Shown: positions 6,999 to 17,500, counted from the first letter of the stretch. The stretch: DNA of 64,000 nt from an uncultured Bacteroidales bacterium (GCA_902798385.1 CADBWK010000004.1:1-64000), one strand, 5' to 3'. The notes: a model not told the origin generated them from the letters alone. A program made the numbers and translations.

Positions 6999-7689
6999 AT
7001 TCTGATTTCTGAATCCTGAATTCTCTCAAGATCTCCAGATGATGGCGGATGACCGCTTGGTCTCCGCGTTGTGCCGGTCCGGTCTGTGCCTCGGCGGGTT
7101 TCATCGCGTGCACTTTGGCGGCGGTGTTGTCGATCAGCGGCAACAAAGCCTCGAAGGGAATGGATGTGTCTTTGAGCACCTCCGATGCGATGCGGTACAT
7201 CAGGTTGGTGTAGTTATTGGCGAAGATACCGGCTATATGCAGCCGCTCGCGATCGTGCTGGTTCGCCTCGTAGATATGACTCGTGAGGGTCTGCGCGAGG
7301 CTGTAGATAGCGGCGATGTCGTCGATGTTACGACCCTCGATGAAACACGGGATGCTACTCCAGTCGTCGATGAGTTGGGTGCGACTGAACGACTGGAAGA
7401 AATACAGGATACCGGCATGGGGTTTGTCTGCACCAAAGACCTCGATAGGCATCGAACCCGAGGTATGCAGATGCAGCGCTTTGGGTGCGTTCACCTTCGA
7501 GACCACCTCTGCGAGGGCATTGTCCGCGATCGCATAGATATAGACATCTGCCTTCGGCAGATTGGTCATTGGTGATTGGTCATTGGTGAGCGGTCGTGCA
7601 TGGACGAGTTCTGCCCGGATACCTTTGAGTTCCAATCCGTGATGGAGGTTTGTACCGACACTGCCGGCGCCTAAGATAGCTATTTTCAT
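6928..7689 (-). CDS. Rossmann-fold NAD(P)-binding protein with DUF2520-type C-terminus
   Basis: 253 residues. The N-terminus MKIAILGAGSVGTNLHHGL is a dinucleotide-binding fold of the F420-oxidoreductase/ketopantoate-reductase type. The second half (for example REKLHIAGIFANNYTNLMY-like, here RERLHIAGIFANNYTN) matches the DUF2520 family common in Bacteroidota. The substrate is unknown. A repeat of ATTGGTC/ATTGGTG units codes the insert LTNDQSPMTNLPKA after the second strand, and a GAATTCAG repeat codes part of the C-terminus. It follows the M20 peptidase by 12 bp and overlaps mutY at its 3' end. Confidence 0.85.
   Translation of the reverse strand: MKIAILGAGSVGTNLHHGLELKGIRAELVHARPLTNDQSPMTNLPKADVYIYAIADNALAEVVSKVNAPKALHLHTSGSMPIEVFGADKPHAGILYFFQSFSRTQLIDDWSSIPCFIEGRNIDDIAAIYSLAQTLTSHIYEANQHDRERLHIAGIFANNYTNLMYRIASEVLKDTSIPFEALLPLIDNTAAKVHAMKPAEAQTGPAQRGDQAVIRHHLEILREFRIQKSEFSSEELSEVYQALAALIGKVHNH
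6995..7023 (+). repeat. CTGAATTCTGATTTCTG repeat at the mutY/DUF2520 overlap
   Basis: Alternating CTGAATTC and CTGATTT/CTGAATC words. It contains the mutY stop codon (6996-6998) and, on the other strand, codes EFRIQKSEFS in the DUF2520 protein. Confidence 0.85.
7561..7588 (+). repeat. ATTGGTC/ATTGGTG 7-bp repeat, in frame in the DUF2520 gene
   Basis: Four 7-bp units (ATTGGTC, ATTGGTG, ATTGGTC, ATTGGTG) inside the Rossmann domain, coding NDQSPMTN on the minus strand. The same peptide NDQSPM recurs in ArgS. Confidence 0.95.
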
Positions 7690-7691
7690 AA

Positions 7692-7722
7692 CGGCGAATG
7701 GCTAATGGTTAATGGCGAATGC
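7692..7722 (+). repeat. GGCGAATGG/CTAATGG repeat between M20 and DUF2520 genes
   Basis: The words CGGCGAATGG, CTAATGG, TTAATGG and CGAATGC code the last residues (AFAINH and stop) of the M20 peptidase and fill the gap before the DUF2520 start. Confidence 0.85.
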
Positions 7723-9093
7723 TTTATAAAACTCTGCTACCGCGATGATACCTTTCTCCCATACCTCGAGGTCCATGGACTCGTTGGGCGAGTGGATGGC
7801 GTTCTGCTCGAGACCGAAGCCCATGAGGATGGTCTTGCAACCCAGGATCTGCTCGAAAGCCGCGATGATAGGTATCGAACCGCCACGACGAGCCGCCAAG
7901 GGTCGTTTGCCAAAGGCGATCTCAAAACCTTTCTCGGCTGCCTTGTACGCAGGTATATCGATCGGACAGACATAACCTTGACCGCCGTGCATAGGAGTGA
8001 CGTTTATACGAACTCCGTTCGGTTTAATGGCGTGTAGATAGTTTATAAACGCCTGCGAGATCTTCTCGTGATCTTGGTTGGCTACGAGACGGCAGGACAC
8101 CTTAGCGAAGGCCTTGGAAGGCAGCACAGTCTTGGAGCCTTCCCCGGTATAACCACCCCATATACCGCACACATCAAAGGACGGACGGCAGGAGTTGCGC
8201 TCAAGCGTCGAGTACCCTTCTTCTCCGAAGACATCATCGACACCGATGGACGTGTTGTATTTTTCCTGCGAGAAAGGTATCTGCGCGATCATATCGCGTT
8301 CAGCTTGCGGGATAGGCAGCACGTCATCATAGAAACCCGGGATGGTGATACGCCCATGTTCATCCACAATCTTGGAGATCATCTCGCAGAGCGCATTAAC
8401 CGGGTTCTTGACCGCTCCACCAAAGTGTCCGGAATGGAGATCACGATTCGGACCGTCCACTTCGATCTGCCAATAAGCGAGTCCGCGAAGGCCGGTGGTG
8501 ATAGACGGTGTATCCTTTCCGATCATGGAGGTATCGGACACGAGGATGATGTCCGATTTGAGAAGTTCTTTATGATCCTCGAGGAAAGCCTCGAGGCTTG
8601 GCGAACCGATCTCTTCCTCGCCCTCGAAGATGAACTTGACGTTGCAACGCATCAGGCCTTCATGCACCAGATACTCAAAAGCCTTCGCCTGAATCATCGC
8701 CTGTCCTTTGTCGTCATCGGCACCGCGGGCATAGAGACGTCCGTCACGAATGGAGGGTTCCCATGGATCGGACTGCCAGAGTTCTAACGGCTCTACCGGC
8801 ATCACGTCGTAGTGAGCATAGACCAAGACGGTGGGAATCCCTTTGAGCGAAGCGTCCTGTAGCGAAGCGTCCTGTACCCTATACTCTCCATAGACAAACG
8901 GATTGCCCTTAGAGGGCAGGACTTCGGCGCGTTGGCAACCGGCGGCGAGCAGCAGTTCTTTCCACCGCTCCGCACAGCGGAGCATGTCCGCTTTATGCTC
9001 GGTTTGACAACTCACACTCGGGATACGGATGAGGCTCGACCACTCGTCCATGAACCGCGCTCTATGCGCATTTATGTAATCTTGAATAGACAT
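7702..9093 (-). CDS. M20 family metallo-dipeptidase
   Basis: A 463-residue zinc peptidase of the M20 (CNDP/PepV-like) family, acting on dipeptides in the cytoplasm. Metal and catalytic motifs are in order: HYDVMPVEP (His and Asp), ARGADDDKGQ, the catalytic pair in FEGEEEIGS and the lid domain starting near LHSGHFGG. The closing metal-binding region has QNAIHSPNE. Length is normal. A perfect 15-bp tandem duplication (8846-8875) adds LQDAS in front of the first metal motif. The C-terminal six residues are repeat-coded. First gene of a two-gene unit with the DUF2520 protein. Confidence 0.92.
   Translation of the reverse strand: MSIQDYINAHRARFMDEWSSLIRIPSVSCQTEHKADMLRCAERWKELLLAAGCQRAEVLPSKGNPFVYGEYRVQDASLQDASLKGIPTVLVYAHYDVMPVEPLELWQSDPWEPSIRDGRLYARGADDDKGQAMIQAKAFEYLVHEGLMRCNVKFIFEGEEEIGSPSLEAFLEDHKELLKSDIILVSDTSMIGKDTPSITTGLRGLAYWQIEVDGPNRDLHSGHFGGAVKNPVNALCEMISKIVDEHGRITIPGFYDDVLPIPQAERDMIAQIPFSQEKYNTSIGVDDVFGEEGYSTLERNSCRPSFDVCGIWGGYTGEGSKTVLPSKAFAKVSCRLVANQDHEKISQAFINYLHAIKPNGVRINVTPMHGGQGYVCPIDIPAYKAAEKGFEIAFGKRPLAARRGGSIPIIAAFEQILGCKTILMGFGLEQNAIHSPNESMDLEVWEKGIIAVAEFYKAFAINH
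8846..8875 (+). repeat. 15-bp perfect tandem duplication in the M20 gene
   Basis: AGCGAAGCGTCCTGT occurs twice, head to tail, coding the repeated peptide LQDAS. Confidence 0.95.
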
Positions 9094-9110
9094 AATTCAA
9101 AAAATTTTTG

Positions 9111-9158
9111 CAAAGTTACACTTTTTTTTGCACATGTCAAAATTTTTTTGTACTTTTG
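9111..9158. promoter_or_regulatory. Overlapping divergent promoters of M20 peptidase and lptD
   Basis: One box, TTGCACATGTCAA (9128-9140), serves as -33 on both strands. On plus, TACTTTTG (9151-9158) follows after 20 bp. On minus, TAACTTTG (9118-9111) follows after 19 bp. The two polymerases would compete for the same 13 bp. Confidence 0.8.
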
Positions 9159-9209
9159 CGCCCGATTTTATTTTGCGGTATTGTGCGTATACGCGTACGG
9201 GGACATATT

Positions 9210-12035
9210 ATGATGGTGATTTTCCTACTCTGCTCGATGGCAGTGTGGGCGGAGGACAGTATCCCCGGAGGGGTATTCAGCACGATGCGTGAACGGCCGG
9301 ATACGTTATGGGGTATGGGGCAGGATTCCGCACGGGTCGACAGCGTGCAGCCGAAGAAGCAGAGTGCGTTGGCCGCGCCGGTTCATTACCAGTCGAAGGA
9401 CTCGATGGTGATGATGGCGAACGGCACGGCGTATCTGCACGGTAGCGGTGAGTTGAAATACGAGAAGATGGAGTTGGAGTCGGAGTACATCCGCATGAAC
9501 TTAGACTCGAACCAAATTTACGCGCGGGGCGTGTATGACTCGATCAACTCCGAATGGAAGGGCAAGCCGGTGTTCAAGGACGGGAAGGATAGTTATCAGA
9601 CGAATGAGATCACGTATAACATCCGCACGCAGAAGGGATATATCCGGCATGTCGTGACCCAGCAGGGCGAAGGCTATATCATCGCGGACAAGACGAAGAA
9701 AGTAGAGGGCGATGAGATGATGATTGCCGGCGGTCAGTACACGACCTGCGATCATCACGATCATCCGCACTTCTACCTGAAGATGACCAAAGCGAAGGTG
9801 AAGCCGGGTGATTATATCGCGACCGGACCGGCGTATATGGTAGTAGGCGACGTACCGCTGCCGTTAGCTATCCCGTTCGGTTTCTTCCCGTTCAACAGCA
9901 AGTACTCAAGCGGAATCATCATGCCGCAGTTCGGCGACGACTACACGCGCGGTCTGTATCTGAGTAATTTCGGATATTACTTCGCGATATGCGACTACAT
10001 GGATCTGGAAGTGACGGGCGATATCTATTCCCGCGGAACATGGGCGGTGCGCGCGAAGACGCGGTATGTTTGGCGGTACCATTTCAGCGGCAACCTGAGC
10101 ATCAACTACCGCAACGACGTGACGAGCGAGAAGGGCCTGCCGGACTACTCGGCGCGGAGGAACTTCAGCGTCCAATGGACGCACAGTCAGGACTCGAAAT
10201 CCAATCCGTACAGCACGTTCTCGGCGAGCGTGAACTTCGCGACGAGCGGATACAACCGGAGTAACATCAACAGCTACTACAACTCGAACCTATATTCGGA
10301 GAACACGAAGAGCAGTACGATCAACTACACGCAGCGTTTCCCGGACAGTCCGTGGAGCCTGAGCATGACAGCGAGCCTGACGCAACGCACGAGCGACTCG
10401 ACGATCTCGCTGACGGCTCCGCAGCTGACGGTGAACATGAGTACGATATACCCGTTCAAGCTCTGGCGCCAGGCTACGCTCAAGCGCAAAGGATTGGTGG
10501 GCGGCAAGGAGAAATGGTACGAGAAGATCAGCATGAGTTATTCGCTGAACGGCAAGATCTCGACGAGTAACATGAAGGAGAGTTATTTCCCGCACTCGAA
10601 TTTCCTGCGCGACTGGCAGACGGGTCTGAGTCACAGTTTGCCGATCAGGGCTTCGTTCATGCTCTTCAAATACCTGTCTATCTCGCCGAGTATCAGTCTG
10701 CGCGACCGTATGTATTTCACCCGCGTGGATCAACGCTGGGACGACGAGACGCAGGCTTTGGCACGGGACACCACGAACGGGTTCTACAACGTGTTTGACT
10801 TCGATGTGGGCTTCAGTATGAGCACGAAGATATACGGATTCTACACGCCGCTCAAGCGTCTTTTCCCGAACGGCAAGGTAGAGAAATTCCGTCACGTGAT
10901 CACGCCTTCTCTGGGCTTCACCTACCATCCGGATTTCGAGAAGAGCTTCTGGGGGTATTACGGCAGTTATGAGCAGCCGGTATATGACGGTACGGACTCG
11001 ATCACGGGGCGCAAGACGCAGAAAGTAGATGCCGCGGGCAATCCGGTTTATCAGCATCAGGTGTACTCGCGTTTCCCGAACGGTATGTACGGCAACGCCT
11101 CGCGCGGCATGGCAGCGTCGATCAATTTTGCGCTGGAGCAGAACTTGGAAATGAAGATCGTGAACAGCAAAGACACGACGGGCAAGAACCCCTACAAAGT
11201 AGTGAGCATCATCGATAAGTTCGCCGTTTCGGGTGCGTATAACTTCGCCGTGGACTCGATGAACTTCAGCAAGTTCAATGTAGAGTTGCGTCTGAAGTTC
11301 CCTTACCTGAACAACTACACGCTGACGCTGAACACGCACCTCGATCCGTACATGTATGAGTTGAACGCGCTTGGTACCCCGGTACGCACGAACAAGCAGT
11401 ACTGGCACAACGGCCGGTTCCCGCATTGGGACGGTCTACGATGGAACTTCAGTTATACGATCTCCAACCAGACTATCAAGAAATGGAAGGATAAGATAGA
11501 AGGAAGGAAGAGTAATGATGGAAATGGTGGAAATGATGGAAATGATGGGAATGATGGGAATGATGTGAACATGGACTCGATCGAGAAAGACGGCGAAGGC
11601 ATGGATCGGAACGCCAAGCAGAACAACAAGAAAGAGGAAGAGGTGGACGACGGTTATGTGAAGACCGAGTTCCCGTGGAGCGTGTCGATCAACTACTCCT
11701 TAGCGTACCAAGAGACGAGCACGTTCGACTACGAGCGCATGTACCCGAAGATGAAGCTGACGCACTCGCTGTCGCTGTACGGCAACCTCGGTCTGGGTCA
11801 GGGATGGAAGATCAGCGCGAACATGACGTATAACTTCGACTACAAGAGAGTGACGGCCTGCACGTTCAACGTGAGTCGTGACCTGCACTGCTGGAACATG
11901 AGCGCGAGCATCAACCCGATCGGGCCGTTCAAGAGCTTCACGTTCCATATCGGAGTGAACGCGTCGATCTTGTCTGACCTCAAGTACGACAAGAGCAGTA
12001 ACTCGAGTACGGATTCGAGGACGGATTGGTGGTAA
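9210..12035 (+). CDS. lptD: LPS-assembly outer membrane protein LptD (Bacteroidota OstA-like)
   Basis: 941 residues. It inserts lipopolysaccharide into the outer leaflet of the outer membrane. A short signal sequence (MMVIFLLCSMAVWAED) precedes an OstA-like beta-jellyroll around residues 55-220 (MANGTAYLHGSGELKYEKME). A long beta-barrel of alternating aromatic strands follows and ends in WW. I chose the ATG at 9210 because the earlier ATG (9108) lies upstream of the promoter; an ATG at 9213 is equally possible. Near residue 770 a 9-bp repeat codes Asn-Asp-Gly units in what should be an outer loop. Downstream is the FKBP isomerase after a repeat-filled gap. Confidence 0.88.
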   Translation: MMVIFLLCSMAVWAEDSIPGGVFSTMRERPDTLWGMGQDSARVDSVQPKKQSALAAPVHYQSKDSMVMMANGTAYLHGSGELKYEKMELESEYIRMNLDSNQIYARGVYDSINSEWKGKPVFKDGKDSYQTNEITYNIRTQKGYIRHVVTQQGEGYIIADKTKKVEGDEMMIAGGQYTTCDHHDHPHFYLKMTKAKVKPGDYIATGPAYMVVGDVPLPLAIPFGFFPFNSKYSSGIIMPQFGDDYTRGLYLSNFGYYFAICDYMDLEVTGDIYSRGTWAVRAKTRYVWRYHFSGNLSINYRNDVTSEKGLPDYSARRNFSVQWTHSQDSKSNPYSTFSASVNFATSGYNRSNINSYYNSNLYSENTKSSTINYTQRFPDSPWSLSMTASLTQRTSDSTISLTAPQLTVNMSTIYPFKLWRQATLKRKGLVGGKEKWYEKISMSYSLNGKISTSNMKESYFPHSNFLRDWQTGLSHSLPIRASFMLFKYLSISPSISLRDRMYFTRVDQRWDDETQALARDTTNGFYNVFDFDVGFSMSTKIYGFYTPLKRLFPNGKVEKFRHVITPSLGFTYHPDFEKSFWGYYGSYEQPVYDGTDSITGRKTQKVDAAGNPVYQHQVYSRFPNGMYGNASRGMAASINFALEQNLEMKIVNSKDTTGKNPYKVVSIIDKFAVSGAYNFAVDSMNFSKFNVELRLKFPYLNNYTLTLNTHLDPYMYELNALGTPVRTNKQYWHNGRFPHWDGLRWNFSYTISNQTIKKWKDKIEGRKSNDGNGGNDGNDGNDGNDVNMDSIEKDGEGMDRNAKQNNKKEEEVDDGYVKTEFPWSVSINYSLAYQETSTFDYERMYPKMKLTHSLSLYGNLGLGQGWKISANMTYNFDYKRVTACTFNVSRDLHCWNMSASINPIGPFKSFTFHIGVNASILSDLKYDKSSNSSTDSRTDWW
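11513..11566 (+). repeat. GGAAATGAT 9-bp repeat, in frame in lptD
   Basis: About six GGAAATGAT-like units code (N-D/G-G) tripeptides in an otherwise normal LptD. The same unit codes the tail of the Bat-operon membrane protein (44745-44780). Confidence 0.95.
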
Positions 12036-12076
12036 TGAAAGTTGAAAGTTTAAAGTTGAAAGTTTAAAGTTTAGAG
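12036..12076 (+). repeat. GAAAGTT/TTTAAAGTT repeat in the lptD-FKBP gap
   Basis: The words GAAAGTT and TAAAGTT alternate through almost the whole 43-bp gap. Confidence 0.9.
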
Positions 12077-12078
12077 AA

Positions 12079-12657
12079 ATGATAGAGAAATTAAAAGTAG
12101 TAAGCGCCACGTATGAGTTGTATATCAACGGCGAAGGCGGGAAAGAGGAGTTAATGGAAAAAGCGACGGAGGAGGCTCCGTTGACGTGGTGTCAGGGCGA
12201 AGGGATGATGCTCCCGGCGTTCGAGGCGCAGATGGAAGGCAAAGAGGTCGGGGATCATTTCGACTTCGTGCTGGCAGCGGCAGACGCCTACGGCGAGTAC
12301 ATCCAAGAGGGTCTGATGGATCTGCCGAAGAAGATGTTCTTCAACGGCGACGGTGAGTTCGACGAGGAGCGCGTGTATGTAGGTGCGATCGTGCCGATGA
12401 ACACCGTGGACGGACAGATCGTGAAGGCACAGGTGTGCGAGGTGACGGACGACCAAGTGACGATCGATCTGAACCATCCCTATGCCGGAGAGGACCTGCA
12501 TTTCAAAGGCGTGATCTTGAGCATCCGCGATGTGACGGAAGGCGAGCTCAAAGCAATACGGAACCCGCATCACTGCGGCAAATGTCACGGTCAATGCAAC
12601 GACTGTGAGAAAGGAGACTGTAATGGCGAACATTGTGGCAATTGTGGGGAGGCCTAA
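12079..12657 (+). CDS. SlyD-like FKBP-type peptidyl-prolyl isomerase with Cys-rich tail
   Basis: 192 residues. The FKBP fold with an inserted chaperone flap is recognisable from [26 protein letters not shown] and the later [20 protein letters not shown]. The enzyme helps proline isomerisation and folding of client proteins in the cytoplasm. The last 30 residues are rich in Cys and His ([11 protein letters not shown], then HCGNCG), as in the metal-binding tails of SlyD, so nickel or another soft metal is a likely ligand. The tail-coding DNA overlaps the start of der by 35 bp in another frame, so the two genes are translationally linked. Confidence 0.88.
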   Translation: MIEKLKVVSATYELYINGEGGKEELMEKATEEAPLTWCQGEGMMLPAFEAQMEGKEVGDHFDFVLAAADAYGEYIQEGLMDLPKKMFFNGDGEFDEERVYVGAIVPMNTVDGQIVKAQVCEVTDDQVTIDLNHPYAGEDLHFKGVILSIRDVTEGELKAIRNPHHCGKCHGQCNDCEKGDCNGEHCGNCGEA

Positions 12658-13939
12658 TGTAGGCAAATCCACGCTATTTAACCGCTTGACGGGTACCCGT
12701 CGGGCGATTGTGATGAATACGGCGGGCACGACGCGTGACCGTCAGTACGGTAAGGCCGAATGGTGCGGTCGGGAGTTCTCGGTGATCGACACCGGAGGAT
12801 GGGTTGTGAACAGCGATGACACCTTCGAGAGCGAGATCAACCGTCAAGTGGACCTTGCTATCCGCGAGGCAGATGTGGTGATGCTTGTGGTGGATGTGAA
12901 CGAAGGTGTGACGCAGTTCGATATGGAGGTGGCTCACCTGCTGCGTCAGGCGAAGAAACCCACCATCCTGTGCGTGAACAAAGTGGATACGTTCGAGAAC
13001 CAATACGGAGCGGCGGAGTTCTACAAGCTCGGCTTAGGCGAACCGTTCATCCTGTCCGCGGAGAACGGACTCGGTACGGGCGATCTGCTGGACGAGGTAG
13101 TGAGTCGTTTCCGCAAGGAAGACGACAGCGACGAGGAACTCGAAGAGTTGCCGCGTTTTGCGATCGTAGGTCGTCCGAATGCCGGCAAGTCCTCTATCCT
13201 GAACGCGTTCATCGGCGAAGAGCGCACCATCGTGACGGACATCCCGGGTACGACCCGCGACTCGATCTACACACGCTATAACAAGTTCGGCAAGGACTTC
13301 TACCTTGTCGATACGGCGGGTATCCGTAAGAAAGCGAAAGTGACGGAAGATCAGGAGTACTACTCGGTTGTACGGAGTATTCGTGCGATCGAGAACTCGG
13401 ACGTCTGCATCCTGATGATCGACGCGACGCGCGGCATCGAGGCGCAGGATCTGAACATCTACTCGCTCATCCAAAAGAACAAGAAAGGCCTCGTGGTCTG
13501 CATCAATAAATGGGATCTGATCGAGAGCAAAACCAATCAGGATATCAAGGCGTACGAAGCGGCTATCCGGGAGCGCATCGCGCCCTTTACGGACTTCCCC
13601 ATCATCTTCACGAGTGCGCTCACCAAACAGCGTATCTTCAAGGTGGTGGAGACGGCGATTCACGTGTACGAGAACAAGAACAAGAAAGTGCCGACCGCAC
13701 AGCTGAACGAGAAGTTCCTGCCGCTCATCGAGAACTACCCGCCCCCTGCATGGAAGGGCAAGTACATCAAGATCAAGTACTGTACGCAGCTGCCGAACAC
13801 GCAGATACCGACGTTCGTGTTCTTCGCGAACCTGCCGCAGTACGTGAAAGAGCCGTATCGGCGGTTCTTGGAGAACAAGTTGCGCGAATGGTGGGACTTT
13901 ACGGGAACGCCGGTACAATTATTTATTAGAGCTAAATAA
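12623..13939 (+). CDS. der: Ribosome biogenesis GTPase Der (EngA)
   Basis: 438 residues with two tandem GTPase domains and a C-terminal KH-like domain; it acts in 50S subunit assembly. The first P-loop is GRPNVGKS (near residue 8) with DTGGW as G3; the second is GRPNAGKS (near residue 183) with [12 protein letters not shown] and NKWD are the G4 motifs. I chose the ATG at 12623 ([11 protein letters not shown]) over the alternative at 12605 because family members start there. It overlaps the FKBP gene by 35 bp. Confidence 0.95.
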   Translation: MANIVAIVGRPNVGKSTLFNRLTGTRRAIVMNTAGTTRDRQYGKAEWCGREFSVIDTGGWVVNSDDTFESEINRQVDLAIREADVVMLVVDVNEGVTQFDMEVAHLLRQAKKPTILCVNKVDTFENQYGAAEFYKLGLGEPFILSAENGLGTGDLLDEVVSRFRKEDDSDEELEELPRFAIVGRPNAGKSSILNAFIGEERTIVTDIPGTTRDSIYTRYNKFGKDFYLVDTAGIRKKAKVTEDQEYYSVVRSIRAIENSDVCILMIDATRGIEAQDLNIYSLIQKNKKGLVVCINKWDLIESKTNQDIKAYEAAIRERIAPFTDFPIIFTSALTKQRIFKVVETAIHVYENKNKKVPTAQLNEKFLPLIENYPPPAWKGKYIKIKYCTQLPNTQIPTFVFFANLPQYVKEPYRRFLENKLREWWDFTGTPVQLFIRAK

Positions 13940-13979
13940 CACCTCGTTTTAAGAAAAAGTGTCCGATTTGCATTTTTAT

Positions 13980-14010
13980 TTGCATATATGCAAAAAAAAT
14001 CGTATCTTTG
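13980..14010 (+). promoter_or_regulatory. Promoter of the FAH-like/porU unit
   Basis: -33 box TTGCATATATGCAA (13980-13993, one base longer than the usual form) and -7 box TATCTTTG (14003-14010), 20 bp apart; 20 bases to the ATG at 14031. Confidence 0.8.
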
Positions 14011-14030
14011 CCGCGCTTTTTATGGTGTGA

Positions 14031-14594
14031 ATGAAAATAATCGGCTTCATATATCGTGACGGTAGCCCGGAGATGGTGCTCAAAGGCGACAGTTGTCTGC
14101 TGAACGGTCGTAAGCCGATGTTCATACCGGATTGGACGAATGAGTTGGGTGTGACGGATTGTATGATCCTGCGTGTGAGCCGTTTGGGCAAAGAGATAGC
14201 GCCTAAGTTCGCGAGTCGATACTACGATGCGGTGGCACCAGGAGCGGACTTTATCGCGCTGGATATCGCGCGTGAGGCGCAGGCCAACGGACGCCCGTGG
14301 ACCAAAGCGATCGATTTCGACTACTCGCTGGCCGTTGGGGAATGGATGGAGATTGGAGATTGGAAATTGGAGATTGGAGATTGGAAATTGGAGATTGGAG
14401 ATTGGAAATTGGAGATTGGAGATTGGTTAATGACACCCGATGAGGCGGTTGCAGAGGCGAGCAAGGTGATGACGATACGGCAGGGAGACCTCATTTATAT
14501 CCAAGCCAAGCAAGCGCCGAAGGTTGTGCACAAAGAAGAAGTAATATGCAAGCAGATAGGCGGCGAAGAGAAGTTATATTGTAAGATCAAATGA
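14031..14594 (+). CDS. Degenerate fumarylacetoacetate hydrolase (FAH)-like protein with repeat insert
   Basis: 187 residues resembling the small FAH-fold proteins of Bacteroidota. Conserved pieces are [35 protein letters not shown] and GDLIYI. The acidic E-x-E pair that holds the metal in active FAH enzymes is replaced by V-T-D (in LGVTDCMIL), although the Asp in the ADFIALD segment remains. The part normally leading to the active site after residue 103 is replaced by a four-fold heptapeptide repeat (unit EIGDWKL). It has therefore probably lost catalysis or become a pseudoenzyme. ATGA overlap couples it to porU, so its frame may be kept for translation of porU. Confidence 0.6.
   Translation: MKIIGFIYRDGSPEMVLKGDSCLLNGRKPMFIPDWTNELGVTDCMILRVSRLGKEIAPKFASRYYDAVAPGADFIALDIAREAQANGRPWTKAIDFDYSLAVGEWMEIGDWKLEIGDWKLEIGDWKLEIGDWLMTPDEAVAEASKVMTIRQGDLIYIQAKQAPKVVHKEEVICKQIGGEEKLYCKIK
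14349..14426 (+). repeat. 21-bp repeat coding EIGDWKL heptapeptides
   Basis: Three full 21-bp units (GAGATTGGAGATTGGAAATT + G) and one 15-bp partial unit, itself built of GATTGGA words. In frame inside the FAH-like gene. Confidence 0.95.
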
Positions 14595-17500
14595 AGCGAA
14601 TACTGATCATAGTGTTATGGATGGCGTTGTGCCTGCCGATGATGGCGGGTATCCACAACTATGCCGATAACTCGGTCTTGGCCAACGGCTCATGGGTGAA
14701 GATACGCGTGAGTGAGTCGGGTGTGTGCCGGATGCTGTTCAGCGAACTGCAGAACGCCGGTATCAGCAACCCCTCCGCCGTGCGTGTGTTCGGTTATGGC
14801 GGTGCACAGAAGGATCAGGATTTCAAGAACAGCAACATCGACGATCTGCCGCAAGTGCCGGTATATGTCGGTTCGGACTATGTGCTGTTCTACGTGCAGG
14901 GTCCGATCAGCTGGACCTACAACGCGAACAGCGGACGTTTCGTCCACACGCGCAACACCTATTCCAATTACGGATATTATTTCCTGACGGACAACGTCGG
15001 CAGTCCTTTGGCACCGACCGAGGCTGCTGCTATAACGGGTACGCCGACCGACGTGACGAGCTATCCGCATTATCAGGTACATGACTTCGATTCGATCAAC
15101 CTCATCGACCGCGGCGGTGTGTCCGGCGGCGGAAAGACGTTCTACGGCGAGCAGTTCACTGTTTCGCAGACCCGCACTTTCTCGTTCGCCACGCCGAATG
15201 CCAAGACCGATGAGAGCAGTAAGGTCTATATCGATCTGGCGGCGTTTGCGCCGGCTGTCTCCACTTTCACAGCGACCCTGAACGGCAGTAATACAGGCAA
15301 GACATCGATCTCCGCACCCAAGGACAATGATTTCTACACGATGGGTGTAGCGGGAACGATCAGTCTGCTCGGTACGTCGGCTGCCTCGAGACAACAGATA
15401 CAGCTACAGTTCCAGAACAGCTCCGCCGGCGCGTTAGGTTGGCTCAATTATATCGAGGTCACCACGCCAAGTGCGCTGAGTATGAGCGGCAGTTATATGC
15501 CCGTTCGTACGCTCGTGAACCGCAATAACACCACGCCCGTACGCTTCCGTCTGGCGAACGCCAACGCGAGCATGCAGGTATGGGATATCACGCGCTTGGA
15601 CGCTATCACCCGCATGCCGGCAACGTATGCGAGCGGTGAGCTGACATGGGTGGGTACGCAGGCGGACGGCGTGCATGAGTACGTGGCGGTCAACCCGCAG
15701 GGCTCGTCCTGGGTCAGCGCGGAGATCGTAGGCTCTATCAGCAATCAGAACCTTCACCGGCTCAATAACATCGACTATGTCATCGTATGCCCCGAGGGCT
15801 ACGAGGCTGTCGCGCGCGATCTGGCCAAGGCGCACCAAGACAAGGAAGGTATCACCTGGACGGTCGTAACAAGCCAGCAGGTCTATAACGAGTTCTCCTC
15901 CGGTACACCGGACGCGACCGCGATCCGTTGGCTGATGAAGATGCTCTACGACCGTGCGAACAACGGCATCGGTCAGGCACCGAAATGGTTGATGCTCATG
16001 GGTCACGGTTCGTTTGACAACCGCAAGCTGCTGCGTACCTCCGGTTCGAGTCTGATGCCGACCTACCAAGCCGCTAACTCCCTCAACGAGGTGAAAGCCT
16101 ACGCGAGTGATGATTATTTCGGTTGGCTGGATGACAACGAAGGCTCGGATGATATCAAAGCGAAGATGGATATCGGCGTGGGACGTCTGCCGGTAGAGAG
16201 CGTGGAAGAAGCACGCACCACGGTGGACAAACTCATCACGTATATCCGCAACGAGCAGACCGGCAAATGGAAGAACCAACTGGCGTATCTGGCGGACGAC
16301 GGCGAGAACGGTATGCATACGAAAACGGCCGAGGAGAGCGCCGAACGCGTACGGGTACAGAACCCGGATTTCATCGTGCATAAGATCTTCCTGGACGCTT
16401 ACCCGCAAGAGGTGAACGCCAGCGGCGAGAGTTATCCGCTGGCCAAGAACCGACTGACGAACCTGCTCAAGAGCGGTGTGCTGTTCTTCGACTACTCGGG
16501 TCACGGCGGTTTCAACGCCATCACCAACGAGTCGATGCTCAACCTGAAGGATATCGAGTCGATGACGAACAAGAACCAGGCTTTCTGGCTGTTCGTGACA
16601 TGTAACTTCGCGCAATGCGATGCCGGCAAACGTTGTGCTGCCGAGTCGGCGGTGCTCAACCCGCGCGGCGGTGCGATCGGTATCGTGTCTGCAACGCGCA
16701 CCGTGTATGCGCAGCAGAACACCGAACTCAACCGCGCTATCAGTCAGGCGCTGTTTGCGCACGAGACCACTTTCCGCTACGAGGCTACGCTCGGCGGAGC
16801 ACTCGCCGCAGGAAAGAACGCACTGAATAACGACGACAACAAACTGGCCTATGTCCTGTTGGGCGATCCCGCTCTAAGGCTCAATTATCCGACGGACTAC
16901 TGGGTTCAGACCAATACCCGGATCGATACCCTCAACGCCCTCAGCGTACAGCACGTGACAGGACAGATCATTGACGAGGACAGCCTGCTCGTGAGCGATT
17001 TCAACGGTATGGTGGATATCACGATCTACGACAAGATGCAATCCATCCCGACCCGCGACAACGACCAGGTAGGCGGAGATCCGGAAGTGGTAGCCTACAA
17101 CGATTACCCGGGAACGATCTTCTCCGGCTCGACGGCGGTAAAGGACGGTGCGTTCGAGTACACGTTCATGGTGCCCAAGGACATCCGCTATAACTACGGC
17201 AACGGACGCATCGTGTATTATGCGCACGACACGGCTTATAACGACGAGGCGGTAGGCCATTTCGAGGCGTTCACTATCGGCGGTACGGGTTCGATCGTGA
17301 CAGTAGATACGGTCGGTCCGACGATGGTGATCTACCTCAACAACGCAGCCTTCCGCGACGGCGACAAGACCTACGCTACGCCGCGTTTCTTCGCGGAACT
17401 AGAGGACGAGCACGGCATCAACACCGCCGGCGCGGGTATAGGACATGACCTGACGCTCGTGGTGGATAATGACCCGAAGCAGATATACACGCTCAATGAG

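Noticed and set aside
10290-11426. 378-codon minus-strand frame opposite lptD
   Set aside because: Arg- and Val-rich translation without domains; shadow of the barrel gene.
14349-14426. CRISPR-like array
   Set aside because: Units are contiguous 21-bp tandem copies with no spacers and lie in a reading frame.
15434-16762. 442-codon minus-strand frame opposite porU
   Set aside because: Shadow of porU, whose catalytic residues lie in the plus frame.
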